Shown here one piece after another: positions 18,706 through 28,969 of a DNA stretch of 43,927 bases. Made by a program: the position numbers and the translations under genes. Numbering within the stretch: position 1 is the stretch's first letter; every line of letters starts with the position of its first letter. The stretch is from DATAFT01 sp035544635. Lineage in GTDB: Bacteria > Acidobacteriota > Thermoanaerobaculia > Multivoradales > Multivoraceae. Where the stretch lies: NCBI GenBank assembly GCA_035544635.1, contig DATKDQ010000066.1:1-43927 (forward strand), in the 5' to 3' direction. The notes beneath the pieces are model-generated. The model saw nothing but the letters and a program-made list of their open reading frames with translations. It searched no databases and was not told where the DNA came from.

Positions 18706-19980
18706 ATGTCGTCGATGGACTCGAGGATTCGCTCCACCGGGTTTCCGGCTCTCTCGGCGCCGGCCGCGCGCGCCTCCGGGGTAGAGCCCGGCGAGACCAG
18801 CCTGCTCTCGCCCTGGCGCGTCGAACGGCTGTCGACCACCGAGGCGCTCGAACCGATGCGCGAGGAGTGGAGCACGCTGCTGCGCACCAGTTGGTCCGAC
18901 GGCCTGTTCCTGACCTGGGAGTGGCTTTACACCTGGTGGAAGCACTGCCGCCCGGACGACGGCGAGCTCGCGGTCTACGCGGTGCGGTACGGCTGCGATC
19001 TCCTCGGTCTCGCGCCCTTCCTGGTGGGACCGTCGCGCTCGTGCCCCCCGATCGCGGCGAGCGCGTTTCAATTCCTCGGCGGCGGCAGCGTCGGCTCGGA
19101 CTACCTCGACCTCGTGGTGCGGCCGGCGCGGCGGGTCCAGACCGTCGCCGCGCTCGCCGCCACGCTCGATGCCGGGCGGCGCGTCGTCGACCTGGTCCAG
19201 GTGCGCCGGGAGCAGTCGTCGGCGCAGGCGCTGGCGGAGCTCCTGGAGCGGCGCGGCTGGCGAACCCTTCGCCGGACGACCCATTGCTGCCCCTACATCT
19301 CGCTCGAAGGTCACACCTTCGAGAGCTATCTCGAGAGCCTCGGCCCGAGTCATCGCTACAACTTCCGGCGTCGCCTGCGCCAGCTCGAGCGCGGCTTCGA
19401 GCTGCGCTTCGATCGGGTGCGAACGGAGGAGGAGCGGCGCGAGGCTCTCGAGATCCTGCTCCGGCTGCACCATGGGCGTTTCGCCCAACGCGGCGGATCG
19501 GACGCCTTCCACACGCCGGAGCTGATCGCGTTCCATCGCGAGCTCTCGGCGCTCGCGCTCGAGCGAGGATGGCTGCGGCTCTTCGTGCTGCGGCTCGACG
19601 GCCGGCCGGCGGCGGCGCTCTACGGCTTCCGTTACCAAGACCGCTTCCTGTTCTACCAGGCGGGGTTCGACTCGGCCTTCACCCGCCACAGCGTCGGGCT
19701 GGTCACCATGGGTCTCGCCATCCGGGCGGCGATCGAGGAAGGCATCCGCGAGTACGACCTGCTCCACGGCGACGAGCCGTACAAGTCGCTGTGGGCGAGC
19801 TCGAGGCGCGAGCTCGAGCGCATCGAGCTCTTCCCGCCCACCGCCGGCGGGGTCCTGCACCGTCTGCTCCGGCGCGCCGCCCGGATCGCGCGGCGCACCC
19901 TGCCGCGGCCCGCCGGTGACGGCGCGCCGAGCCGCCTCACGCCGAAAAGGGAGACCGCTCGATGCTGCGGCGAGCGCTGA
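18706..19980 (+). CDS. FemAB/GNAT-type acyltransferase (CelD-like, EPS-associated)
   Basis: A 424-residue soluble protein with two tandem GNAT-like halves. The N-terminal half has LFLTWEWLYTWWKHC and LAVYAVRYGCDLLGLAPFLV. The C-terminal half has the family's RYNFRRRLRQLERG, LFVLRLDGRPAAALYGFRY, FYQAGFDSAFTRHSVGLV and YDLLHGDEPYKSLWA, where an acyl donor and acceptor would bind. This matches the BcsL/CelD-like group, commonly found in cellulose and EPS gene clusters and presumed to add acetyl or aminoacyl groups to sugars. No signal peptide is present. The start is uncertain: ATG at 18706 is chosen, with GTG 18697 and ATG 18715 possible, and none has a clear Shine-Dalgarno. It overlaps the next gene by 19 nt. 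Confidence 0.88.
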   Translation: MSSMDSRIRSTGFPALSAPAARASGVEPGETSLLSPWRVERLSTTEALEPMREEWSTLLRTSWSDGLFLTWEWLYTWWKHCRPDDGELAVYAVRYGCDLLGLAPFLVGPSRSCPPIAASAFQFLGGGSVGSDYLDLVVRPARRVQTVAALAATLDAGRRVVDLVQVRREQSSAQALAELLERRGWRTLRRTTHCCPYISLEGHTFESYLESLGPSHRYNFRRRLRQLERGFELRFDRVRTEEERREALEILLRLHHGRFAQRGGSDAFHTPELIAFHRELSALALERGWLRLFVLRLDGRPAAALYGFRYQDRFLFYQAGFDSAFTRHSVGLVTMGLAIRAAIEEGIREYDLLHGDEPYKSLWASSRRELERIELFPPTAGGVLHRLLRRAARIARRTLPRPAGDGAPSRLTPKRETARCCGER

Positions 19981-21086
19981 AGACGGCGGGCGCGTGGACG
20001 CTCTACGCCACGGGCGGCGATCGCCTGGTCGCGGCCGCACGTGGCCTCGACTTGGACCCACTCGTCCTCTGTTACCACCGCGTGGTGCGCAGCCCGCGCC
20101 GGCACGCCGCCAGCGCGCCGGCGATGCTGGTGAGCCAGCGCACGCTCTCCGCTCAGCTCGACTGGATCGGGCGGCGCTACCGCTTCGTCGAGCTCGACGA
20201 GCTGGCTCGCAGTGTGGAGGAGAAGCGCCGCCAGCGGCCTCCGGTCGCCGCCGTAACCTTCGACGACGGCTACGCCGACGTCTACCGCTACGCGCTGCCG
20301 GTACTGAGGCGCAAGGGTATTCCGGCGGCGGTGTTCGTCGTGACCGATCTCGTCGGCAGCCGCCGGCTGCTGCTCCACGATCGTCTCCACGTTCTGTTGC
20401 GCGAGGCCAACCGCCGCTTCGGCGCCAGCGGACTGGTGTCGCTCCTCGATCGCCACCGGCTCCAATGTCCGCGCGACCGCATCGACGGGATCTGGGACCC
20501 GCTGCGGGTGACCGCGCTGGCCGAGCGGATGCTCGCCAGCCTGCCGCGGTCGACCCTCGATCGGCTGGTGGCCGAGCTCGAGCGCTACGTGGCGGTGCCT
20601 CGCGAGATCGACCATCGGATGCGGCCTCTCGATTGGCGAATGCTCGCCGCGATGAAGGCTGCGGGGGTCACCATCGGATCCCACACGCGGACCCATCGCG
20701 TGCTGCCGAACGAGTCACCGGAGGACGTCGCCGACGAGCTGAGGAGCTCGAAGCGCGCGCTCGAGGAGAAGCTCGACTCTCCCGTCGTGCACTTCTCCTA
20801 CCCCAACGGGCACTTCTCGGCGGCGACGCTCGACGCGGTGCGCTCCGCCGGCTATCGATACGCCTACACCACCTGCCACCACCGGGTGCCCGATCAGCTC
20901 GCGCTCACCATCCCGCGCCGGACCTTCTGGGAGGCGTCGCTGGCCGGGGTCTCGCGGCCCGTCTCGGCGGCGGTCGCGAGCTGTCGACTGCGCGGCGTCT
21001 TCGACGGCCGCCACACCTGCCCGCACGACCACGGACTTTCGTCGCGGCGGCTGGCCGCAGACCACATGGAGCCTGCCCGATCATGA
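19962..21086 (+). CDS. Polysaccharide deacetylase (NodB domain), first of two
   Basis: A 374-residue carbohydrate esterase family 4 type enzyme that removes N- or O-acetyl groups from sugars with a bound metal. Motif 1 is TFDDGY (about residues 98-103), with the catalytic Asp and metal-binding Asp. Motif 2 is GSHTRTH, with two metal-binding histidines. Motif 3-like HFSYPNGHFS follows. An insertion of about 80 residues between motifs 1 and 2 (VLLREANRRFGASG and beyond) makes it longer than minimal NodB proteins. No signal peptide is seen, so it may act on lipid-linked or nucleotide-linked sugars in the cytoplasm. It is joined by ATGA to the epimerase gene, suggesting both act on the same N-acetylated hexosamine. 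Confidence 0.9.
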   Translation: MLRRALKTAGAWTLYATGGDRLVAAARGLDLDPLVLCYHRVVRSPRRHAASAPAMLVSQRTLSAQLDWIGRRYRFVELDELARSVEEKRRQRPPVAAVTFDDGYADVYRYALPVLRRKGIPAAVFVVTDLVGSRRLLLHDRLHVLLREANRRFGASGLVSLLDRHRLQCPRDRIDGIWDPLRVTALAERMLASLPRSTLDRLVAELERYVAVPREIDHRMRPLDWRMLAAMKAAGVTIGSHTRTHRVLPNESPEDVADELRSSKRALEEKLDSPVVHFSYPNGHFSAATLDAVRSAGYRYAYTTCHHRVPDQLALTIPRRTFWEASLAGVSRPVSAAVASCRLRGVFDGRHTCPHDHGLSSRRLAADHMEPARS

Positions 21087-22246
21087 GTGCGCTACGGGTT
21101 CTCGCGGTGGCGGGTTGCCGCCCGAATTTCGTCAAGCTCGGTCCATTGTGGGCCGAGATGAGCCGGCACCAGAACCTCCGCCCGATGCTGCTGCACACCG
21201 GGCAGCATTACGACGCCGAGCTGTCGGGCGTTTTCTTCCGCGATCTCGGGCTGCCGCAACCCGACACCTTCCTCAAGGTGGGCTCCGGCTCGCACGCGAC
21301 CCAGACCGCGCGCGCCATGGAGGGCATCGAAGAGGCGCTCCAGCAGCACACCCCCGACCTGGTGCTGGTGGTGGGAGACGTCAATTCCACGCTCGCCGCC
21401 GCGCTCACCGCGGTCAAGCTCGGCTTTCCCGTGGCCCACGTCGAGGCCGGGCTCCGCAGCTTCGATCGCGAGATGCCCGAGGAGATCAACCGCATCGCCA
21501 CCGATTCGGTCTCGGACTTCCTGTTCGCCACCGAGCGCAAGGCAGTGACCAACCTGATCTGGGAAGGCATCCCCGGCGACAAGGTGTGGTTCGTGGGCAA
21601 CGTCATGGTCGACGCGCTGCTCGAGAACCTCGAGCGCATCTCACGCTCCGACGTGCTCGAGCGCCTGACGCTGTCGCCGCGCCGCTATGCCACGTTGACC
21701 CTCCATCGGCCCGACAACGTCGGCGACGCGGTGGCGGCCGCAAGCATCGCCGACGCGCTGGAGTGGATCCAGGAGCGCATCCCGATCGTCTTCCCGGTTC
21801 ACCCCCGCGCGCGCGAGGAGCTCGACCAGCTCGGGATCTGGAGCCGGCTCGTGGCGATGCCCAACGTGCTGCTCGCCGGCCCGCTCGGATACCTCGACTT
21901 CCTGAAGCTGCTCAAGGAGAGCGCGCTGGTCCTCACCGATTCGGGAGGCGTGCAGGAGGAGTCGACAGTGCTGCGCGTGCCCTGTCTGACGCTGCGCGAT
22001 TCGACGGAGCGTCCGGCCACCGTGCTCGAAGGGTCGAACCGCGTCGTCGGCAAGGACCCGTGCGCGATTCGCGAGGCCGCTCAGGAGGCGCTCACCGGCG
22101 GCTGGAGGTTCCGCGGCGTCCCCGAGAAGTGGGACGGCATGGCGGCGCGTCGGATCGTCGAAGTGCTCCTTCGCGAGGAGGCGAGGATCCGGTCGCTCTA
22201 CGGTGGGCTGCGCAGGAGAATGGCATGCAGGCGCGTGATGGCGTGA
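21083..22246 (+). CDS. wecB: UDP-N-acetylglucosamine 2-epimerase (non-hydrolysing)
   Basis: Interconverts UDP-GlcNAc and UDP-ManNAc in the cytoplasm and so provides a ManNAc-type precursor for the EPS. The 387-residue protein shows the family blocks GCRPNFVKLGPL, HTGQHYDAELSGVFF, VVGDVNSTLAAALTAVKLG, HVEAGLRSFDREMPEEINR (catalytic Asp and Glu region), TLHRPDNV and LTDSGGVQEEST. The absence of a hydrolytic/kinase fusion and the intact EEINR motif favour the reversible epimerase over NeuC. The ATG at 21083 overlaps the previous stop (ATGA), and the 3' end overlaps the next gene by 22 nt. No UDP-ManNAc dehydrogenase is visible in the window. Confidence 0.95.
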   Translation: MSALRVLAVAGCRPNFVKLGPLWAEMSRHQNLRPMLLHTGQHYDAELSGVFFRDLGLPQPDTFLKVGSGSHATQTARAMEGIEEALQQHTPDLVLVVGDVNSTLAAALTAVKLGFPVAHVEAGLRSFDREMPEEINRIATDSVSDFLFATERKAVTNLIWEGIPGDKVWFVGNVMVDALLENLERISRSDVLERLTLSPRRYATLTLHRPDNVGDAVAAASIADALEWIQERIPIVFPVHPRAREELDQLGIWSRLVAMPNVLLAGPLGYLDFLKLLKESALVLTDSGGVQEESTVLRVPCLTLRDSTERPATVLEGSNRVVGKDPCAIREAAQEALTGGWRFRGVPEKWDGMAARRIVEVLLREEARIRSLYGGLRRRMACRRVMA

Positions 22247-23619
22247 TCCCGAGCCCGGCTGCGGCCGCGGCCCGGCGCCGTTCGCCGCGCCCGCTGCCGG
22301 TCGCGCCGCAGTCGGCCTCGCCGGCGCCGTGGTCGTTCCGGCTGCTGCTCCTGTTTTTGTTGCTCCTCTACGCCAACCTGCCGCTCCACTTTCCGCAGCT
22401 CGAGCAGGCGGGGCCGGCGCAGACGGTCGCGGTCGCGGCGCTGGTCGTCCTCTTCTTCGAGAAGTGGCTGGCGGGACGGGCCGTACGCCTGGCGTGGCCG
22501 GAAAGCTACCTGCTGCTCGGCTTCGTGGGAATCGCCGGCCTCTCCGTCGTCGGAGCGCTGTGGAGTCGCTACGCCGCCGAGCAGGTGGTCGACCTGCTCA
22601 AGATCGTGGCCGCCTATCTGCTGGTGCTCAACACGGTCGACAGCTGGCGCCGGCTGCGCCTCACCATGGGCGCGCTGGTCGTCGGCGGCCTGGTCCCGGC
22701 GGTCGGCTCGCTCATCGGCTACTCGCAGGGCGACTACGCGCGGGGGCAGCGTGTCGGCTGGGTCGGGATCTTCGAGAACCCGAACGACCTTGCCTACTCG
22801 CTGGTGCTCCTGCTGCCGCTGGCGCTGGCGCTGGCGCCCAGGGCGCGCCTCCTCGCCCGGCCGTTCTACTGGGGTGCGGCGCTGGTCTACACCGCCGCCA
22901 TCCTGCTGAGCTTCTCGCGCGGCGGGCTGCTCGGTCTGTGGGTGGTCGCGCTGCTCTGCCTCCTGAGCTGGGGCTCGGCGTCCGCCCGGATTCTCGGAGC
23001 GCTGGTGATGAGCGCGAGCCTGGTCTTCGCCTCCTCGTTCTGGACCCGCGACGACACCGGCGGCGAGATCCTGGATCAGGAGACGATCGAGCTGCGGCTG
23101 ATCACGATCAAGGCCGGAGCGGCGATGCTCGCGGACCGGCCGATCCTCGGCGTCGGCCTCGGCTGCTCGCTGCTCGGCTGGCCGCTCTACGCCCCGCCCG
23201 ACGCGCCGACCGACTACTGGCTGCACACCCACAACACGGTGGTTCAGGTCTTCACCGAGACCGGGCTCCTCGGAGGCACGGTGTTCCTGCTCGTGGTCGG
23301 GGCCACGATGGTCGGCGCGTACCGCGCGGCTCGCCGCCTGCGGCGCAGCGGCCGCCGCGACCTCCACCGTCTGGTCGCGTCGATCGGGATCTCGCTGGTC
23401 GGGTTCCTGGTGTGCGGTCTCACCGCCGGTTATCTCCTGAGCTGGTTCCCCTATCTCCTCCTGGGGCTCGCCTCGGCGGCGCGCCTGCTGGCCGAGCCGC
23501 CGCGCCCGGTCGCCGTCGCGGCTCCACCCGCGGCACACTCTCGAATCGCGCGTACGGCTCCGCCGAGGCGTCCGAGGACACCTCCGCGGACACGCCTGGC
23601 GGCGAGGGCCGCGAGGTAG
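22225..23619 (+). CDS. O-antigen ligase/polymerase family membrane protein (Wzy-like)
   Basis: A polytopic inner-membrane protein of 464 residues with about ten hydrophobic segments, starting after an Ala/Pro-rich cytoplasmic N-terminus. The Wzy_C-type signature is visible: a large periplasmic loop (ASSFWTRDDTGGEI, ELRLITIKAGAAMLADRPILG) followed by WLHTHNTVVQVFTETGLLGG, with the conserved histidine. In an EPS locus with Wza/Wzc partners, the expected job is polymerisation of lipid-linked repeat units, but a ligase role cannot be excluded. The start at 22225 has a good Shine-Dalgarno (AGGAG, 6-nt spacer) inside the wecB 3' end. The C-terminal 40 residues are Arg/Pro-rich and not conserved. 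Confidence 0.9.
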   Translation: MQARDGVIPSPAAAAARRRSPRPLPVAPQSASPAPWSFRLLLLFLLLLYANLPLHFPQLEQAGPAQTVAVAALVVLFFEKWLAGRAVRLAWPESYLLLGFVGIAGLSVVGALWSRYAAEQVVDLLKIVAAYLLVLNTVDSWRRLRLTMGALVVGGLVPAVGSLIGYSQGDYARGQRVGWVGIFENPNDLAYSLVLLLPLALALAPRARLLARPFYWGAALVYTAAILLSFSRGGLLGLWVVALLCLLSWGSASARILGALVMSASLVFASSFWTRDDTGGEILDQETIELRLITIKAGAAMLADRPILGVGLGCSLLGWPLYAPPDAPTDYWLHTHNTVVQVFTETGLLGGTVFLLVVGATMVGAYRAARRLRRSGRRDLHRLVASIGISLVGFLVCGLTAGYLLSWFPYLLLGLASAARLLAEPPRPVAVAAPPAAHSRIARTAPPRRPRTPPRTRLAARAAR

Positions 23620-23623
23620 AGCC

Positions 23624-25582
23624 ATGTGCGGCATCGCGGGCATCCTGTGCTTCGACGGAGCGCCGGTCGCGATCGACGAGCTGCGTCGGATGACCGACGC
23701 GATCGTTCACCGCGGCCCCGACGACGAGGGCTTCCACTGCGCGCCGGGAATCGGCCTCGGCATGCGCCGCTTGTCGATCATCGACCTGGCGACCGGGCAG
23801 CAGCCGATCGCGAACGAGGACGGGTCGGTGTGGGTGGTGTGCAACGGCGAGATCTACAACTTCCGCGAGCTGCGGGCGGAGCTCGAGGCGAAGGGCCACG
23901 TCTTCTCGTGCGGCAGCGACGTCGAGGTGATCGTCCACCTCTACGAGGAGCACGGCGCGCGCTGCCTCGAGCGGCTGCGCGGGATGTTCGCGCTGGCGCT
24001 GTGGGACGACCGGCGGCAACGGCTCCTCCTGGCGCGCGACCGCCTCGGCATCAAGCCGCTGTTCTTCGCCGAGAAGGACGGCCGCCTCCTCTTCGGATCG
24101 GAGGTCAAGGCGATCCTCCCCGCCCTGGGCGAGTCGCCGCGCCTCGACTGGGGCGCCCTCGATCATCTGCTGCGCTACTCGACGACGGCGCCGGCGCAGA
24201 GCATCGTCGATGGCGTGCGCAAGCTCGAGCCTGGTCACCTCCTCACCGCGTCGGCGGCGCACGGCGTCGCCATGCGCCGCTGGTGGGAGGTCCGCTTCGA
24301 GCCCGTCTACGGCCGCACCGAGGAGCAATGGATCGACCGGCTCGGGCAGGCGCTCGACGAATCGGTGCGGTTGCACCTGGTGAGTGACGTTCCGCTCGGC
24401 GCGTTCCTCTCCGGCGGCATCGACTCGAGCGCGGTGGTCGCGGCCATGGCGCGCGCCGGCGAGGGCGAGGTGCGGACTTTCTCGATCGGCTTCCGCGAGC
24501 GTGAGTTCGACGAGCTCCCCTACGCCCGCATGGTGGCGGCTGCGTTCGCCACTCACCATCGCGAGGCGGTGCTCGAGCCCGACGTCCTCGGCATGCTCGA
24601 CGACCTCGCGTGGTACCTGGACGAGCCGTTCGGCGATGCTTCGGCGATCCCCACCTACATGGTGTCCAAGCTGGCCGCGGAGGAGGTCACCGTGGTGCTC
24701 TCCGGTGACGGCGGCGACGAGCTGTTCGCCGGTTACGACCGCTACCTGGTCGAGCGGCGCGAGCGCTTGAGTCGTTTCGTTCCGGCCCCGCTGCGGTCGC
24801 TCGGCGGGGCCATCGGCGCCGCCATGCCGGAGGGCGCGCGCGGCCGCGAGCTCCTGCGCCACTTCGCTCTGGAGGGGTGGGAGCGCTACGACGACGCCGG
24901 CACGCTGTTCAAGCTCGACCAGAGACGGAAGCTCTATCGCGGGGAGATCTTGGAGCTGGCGTCGAACGCCGGTCAGGGATTCGGAGCACCGGCGTCTGCT
25001 CCCGACGGCGACGGCCATTGGCTCTCGGCCGTCCAGCGGCGCGACCTCGAGGGTTACCTGCCGCTCGACATCCTGACCAAGGTCGATCGCATGAGCATGG
25101 CGCACTCGATCGAGACCCGGGTGCCGCTGCTCGACCACGTGCTGGTCGAGCTCGCGGCGTCGCTGCCGCCGGAGCTTCGCCTGCGTGGCACCCGGACCAA
25201 GTACATCTTCAAGCGTGCTCTGGAGGGCGTTCTGCCGGACGCGATACTCGAGCGCCCGAAGCGCGGCTTCGCGATTCCGCTCGGCCGCTGGTTCCGCGGC
25301 CGGCTCGCGACCATGGTCCGCGAGCTGCTGCTCTCGGAGGAGAGCCGCGCGCGGGACTACTTCCAGGCGCCGTACATCGAGACGCTGCTCCGCCTGCATC
25401 AGGCGGGGCGTCCGCTCGACCTGCAGCTCTGGACCCTCATTTCGTTCGAGCTCTGGTGCCGGGCCTTCCTCGTCCCAGGCGTGCGGAACGCTCGGCCCGC
25501 CCGCGAACGCGGCAAGGGAGGCGAGCATGCGAGATCTGCGCGATCTGCGGGATCTGCCCGGAAGGCTGTCGTCGGGTCCTGA
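23624..25582 (+). CDS. Asparagine synthase-type glutamine amidotransferase, copy 1
   Basis: A 652-residue AsnB-like enzyme. The class II glutaminase domain starts with the catalytic Cys2 (MCGIAGILCFDG) and contains HRGPDDEGF and VCNGEIYNFRELR. The synthetase domain has the ATP-binding SGGIDSSAVVAA (about 263) and LSGDGGDELFAGY. Such paralogues inside EPS clusters, for example those next to exosortase genes, are believed to amidate sugar acids or other glycan carboxyls rather than make free asparagine. An extra tail of about 30 basic residues ends the protein. It lies 4 nt after the Wzy-like gene. A second, diverged copy is at 35075. The 264-nt gap after it holds a new promoter. Confidence 0.92.
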   Translation: MCGIAGILCFDGAPVAIDELRRMTDAIVHRGPDDEGFHCAPGIGLGMRRLSIIDLATGQQPIANEDGSVWVVCNGEIYNFRELRAELEAKGHVFSCGSDVEVIVHLYEEHGARCLERLRGMFALALWDDRRQRLLLARDRLGIKPLFFAEKDGRLLFGSEVKAILPALGESPRLDWGALDHLLRYSTTAPAQSIVDGVRKLEPGHLLTASAAHGVAMRRWWEVRFEPVYGRTEEQWIDRLGQALDESVRLHLVSDVPLGAFLSGGIDSSAVVAAMARAGEGEVRTFSIGFREREFDELPYARMVAAAFATHHREAVLEPDVLGMLDDLAWYLDEPFGDASAIPTYMVSKLAAEEVTVVLSGDGGDELFAGYDRYLVERRERLSRFVPAPLRSLGGAIGAAMPEGARGRELLRHFALEGWERYDDAGTLFKLDQRRKLYRGEILELASNAGQGFGAPASAPDGDGHWLSAVQRRDLEGYLPLDILTKVDRMSMAHSIETRVPLLDHVLVELAASLPPELRLRGTRTKYIFKRALEGVLPDAILERPKRGFAIPLGRWFRGRLATMVRELLLSEESRARDYFQAPYIETLLRLHQAGRPLDLQLWTLISFELWCRAFLVPGVRNARPARERGKGGEHARSARSAGSARKAVVGS

Positions 25583-25650
25583 CCACGGGGCCACGGGGCT
25601 TCGAGATCCGCGGCGCGCCCCCGTCGCCACGCCCCCTCCACCCGCGGTGA

Positions 25651-25688
25651 AAGGGCATTCCAGAGCGGAGAAGGGCACTTCCGAGCGG
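25651..25688. repeat. Imperfect tandem repeat (20-bp period) upstream of a sigma-54 site
   Basis: AAGGGCATTCCAGAGCGG (25651-25668) and AAGGGCACTTCCGAGCGG (25671-25688) share most positions. They lie about 80-115 bp before the -24 element at 25765, the usual distance for enhancer-binding protein sites at RpoN promoters. The repeat is visible; its regulatory role is inference. Confidence 0.5.
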
Positions 25689-25700
25689 CTCCCCGCTCGG
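25681..25700. terminator. GC hairpin downstream of asnB copy 1
   Basis: CCGAGCGG (25681-25688), loop CTCC, CCGCTCGG (25693-25700), about 100 nt after the asnB stop and before the next promoter. There is no T-run. It may terminate the first EPS transcript or be part of the regulatory site it overlaps. Confidence 0.4.
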
Positions 25701-25764
25701 GCCTGTAAGTCACGTGGTCATTGGTACATACGGGAACGCTCGGGAAGGCTCGCGTGCCCGTCGT

Positions 25765-25780
25765 TGGCACTCCGCTTGCT
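25765..25780 (+). promoter_or_regulatory. Strong sigma-54 promoter candidate for the carrier-protein module
   Basis: TGGCACT (25765-25771), CCGC, TTGCT (25776-25780). It differs from TGGCACG-N4-TTGCW only in the seventh base, and GG and GC are exactly 10 nt apart. It lies in a 264-nt gap, 67 nt before the GTG start at 25847. Confidence 0.75.
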
Positions 25781-25846
25781 GTATCCGCCTGCATCGAACG
25801 AGCTCGTCGCGGTCCGCGCGAACCGAGCCAGCAAGGCGAGACCGTC

Positions 25847-26856
25847 GTGAAACGACGTCCACTCCGTCTCTTCTCCACCTGCCCGCCGTCGACCGAGACG
25901 GATCCGGCCGAGTACATCGAGCACGCCTCGACGGTGGCGCGGTGGTGCGAGGAGTGGGGGTGCGAAGGGATCCTGGTCTACGCCGACAACGGCCAGCTCG
26001 ATCCCTGGAGCGTCGCGCACGTCATTCTGCGCGCGACCCGCCGGCTGGCGCCTCTGGTGGCGGTGCAGCCGGTCTACATGCACCCCTACTGCGTCGCCAA
26101 GATCGTCACCACGCTGGGCAACCTCTACCAGCGCCGGCTCTTTCTCAACATGGTGGCCGGGGGCTTCCGGGGCGATCTCGACGCGCTCGGCGATACGACG
26201 CCTCACGACCGGCGCTACGAGCGGCTGGTCGAGTACACGACGATCGTCAAGAGCCTGCTCGAGTCTCCGGAACCGGTGCGCCATGCCGGCTCGTTCTACG
26301 AGGTGGAGAATCTGAGGCTCAAGCCCGCCCTCGACGCCGACCTCGTGCCCGGGATCTTCGTGTCGGGCTCGTCGCGGGCGGGGGTCGAGGCCGCCCGTGC
26401 CCTGGGCGCCACCGTCGTGAAGTACCCGCAACCGGCGGGGCAGGAGGACGAGCCCTCGGACGCCGGCCTCGAACACGGCGTGCGCGTCGGCATCATCGCC
26501 CGCGCCGACTCGCGGGAGGCGTGGCGCACGGCGCACGCACGGTTCCCGCCCGACCGCCGAGGCCAGCTCGCGCACCAGCTCGCGATGAAGGCGAGCGACT
26601 CGATGTGGCACGCCCAGCTCTCGCGGCTCGCCGATGTTGACGCCGCCGAAGGCAATCCCTACTGGCTCTTCCCGTTTCAGAACTACAGCACGATGTGCCC
26701 CTATCTGGTGGGGAGCTATCAGGAGGTCTCCCGCGAGCTCGAGCGCTACATCGCGCTCGGCTACACCACGTTCATCCTGGACGTGCCGGCCAGCGAGGAG
26801 GAGCTCCACCACTCCATGCTGGCATTCGACCACGCGCTCTTGAGGGAGGTAGCCCT

Positions 26857-26860
<4 letters not shown>
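25847..26860 (+). CDS. LLM-class flavin-dependent monooxygenase (luciferase-like)
   Basis: A 337-residue TIM-barrel protein of the bacterial luciferase/SsuD superfamily, which uses reduced FMN and O2 to hydroxylate or cleave substrates. Visible blocks: LRLFSTCPPSTETDPAEYIE at the N-terminus, WCEEWGCEGILVYADNGQLD, LAPLVAVQPVYMHPYCVAKI, LFLNMVAGGFRGDLDALG, and VRVGIIARADSREAW near residue 220. Members next to NRPS-like genes act on carrier-bound or amino-acid substrates, which fits here because an adenylation enzyme follows with a GTGA overlap. The GTG at 25847 is chosen because homology starts there and AAGGCGAG precedes it; an in-frame ATG at 25721 lies inside the promoter region. It is the first gene behind a strong sigma-54 site. 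Confidence 0.85.
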
Positions 26861-28515
<1,655 letters not shown>

Positions 28516-28628
28516 GAACAGCCGGTGGCTGCGCATGCCGGCCGACCGCTGGACGCCCATGCTGATAAAGATCATGGCCCAGACGGAGGACAACGACCTG
28601 CTCGCCTCCGAGCTTGGAGACGCCTAGC

Positions 28629-28922
28629 ATGCACGGACGGGAAAGCGTGGGAGCCCGCGTCGCCGCCATCCTCGCCGATCGCCTGAACATCGACGCCGTT
28701 CCGGTCGAGGCCGACCTGTTCGCAGCGGCCGCGCTCGACTCGCTGGGGCTGGTGGAGCTCCTGCTCGGGCTCGAGGACGAGTTCGGGATCAACATCTCGG
28801 CCGACGATCTCGAGCTCGACCGTTTCCGGTCGATCTCCTCGATCGCCACGTTCGTGGCCTCGAAGCTCGAGCCTCGCAACGGCCACGACGTCGATCTCGC
28901 GGTGCGGAGGATCGCCGGTTAG
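28629..28922 (+). CDS. Acyl carrier protein (phosphopantetheine carrier)
   Basis: A 97-residue acidic four-helix carrier protein. The attachment serine is Ser38 in AAALDSLGLVELLLGLEDEFG, matching the DSL signature, and the C-terminal helix is RFRSISSIATFVASKL. It should be converted to the holo form by a phosphopantetheinyl transferase encoded elsewhere. It probably carries the aminoacyl group made by the upstream ligase, like DltC or stand-alone PCPs, rather than fatty acids, because no fatty-acid genes are nearby. A longer TTG start at 28614 is possible, but ATG 28629 follows the previous stop by one base. A second GNAT gene follows after 47 nt. Confidence 0.93.
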   Translation: MHGRESVGARVAAILADRLNIDAVPVEADLFAAAALDSLGLVELLLGLEDEFGINISADDLELDRFRSISSIATFVASKLEPRNGHDVDLAVRRIAG

Positions 28923-28969
28923 CGGCTTCCTCCTGCCGCGTAGGGGAGGCCGGCCGGCTCGAGACAGCC

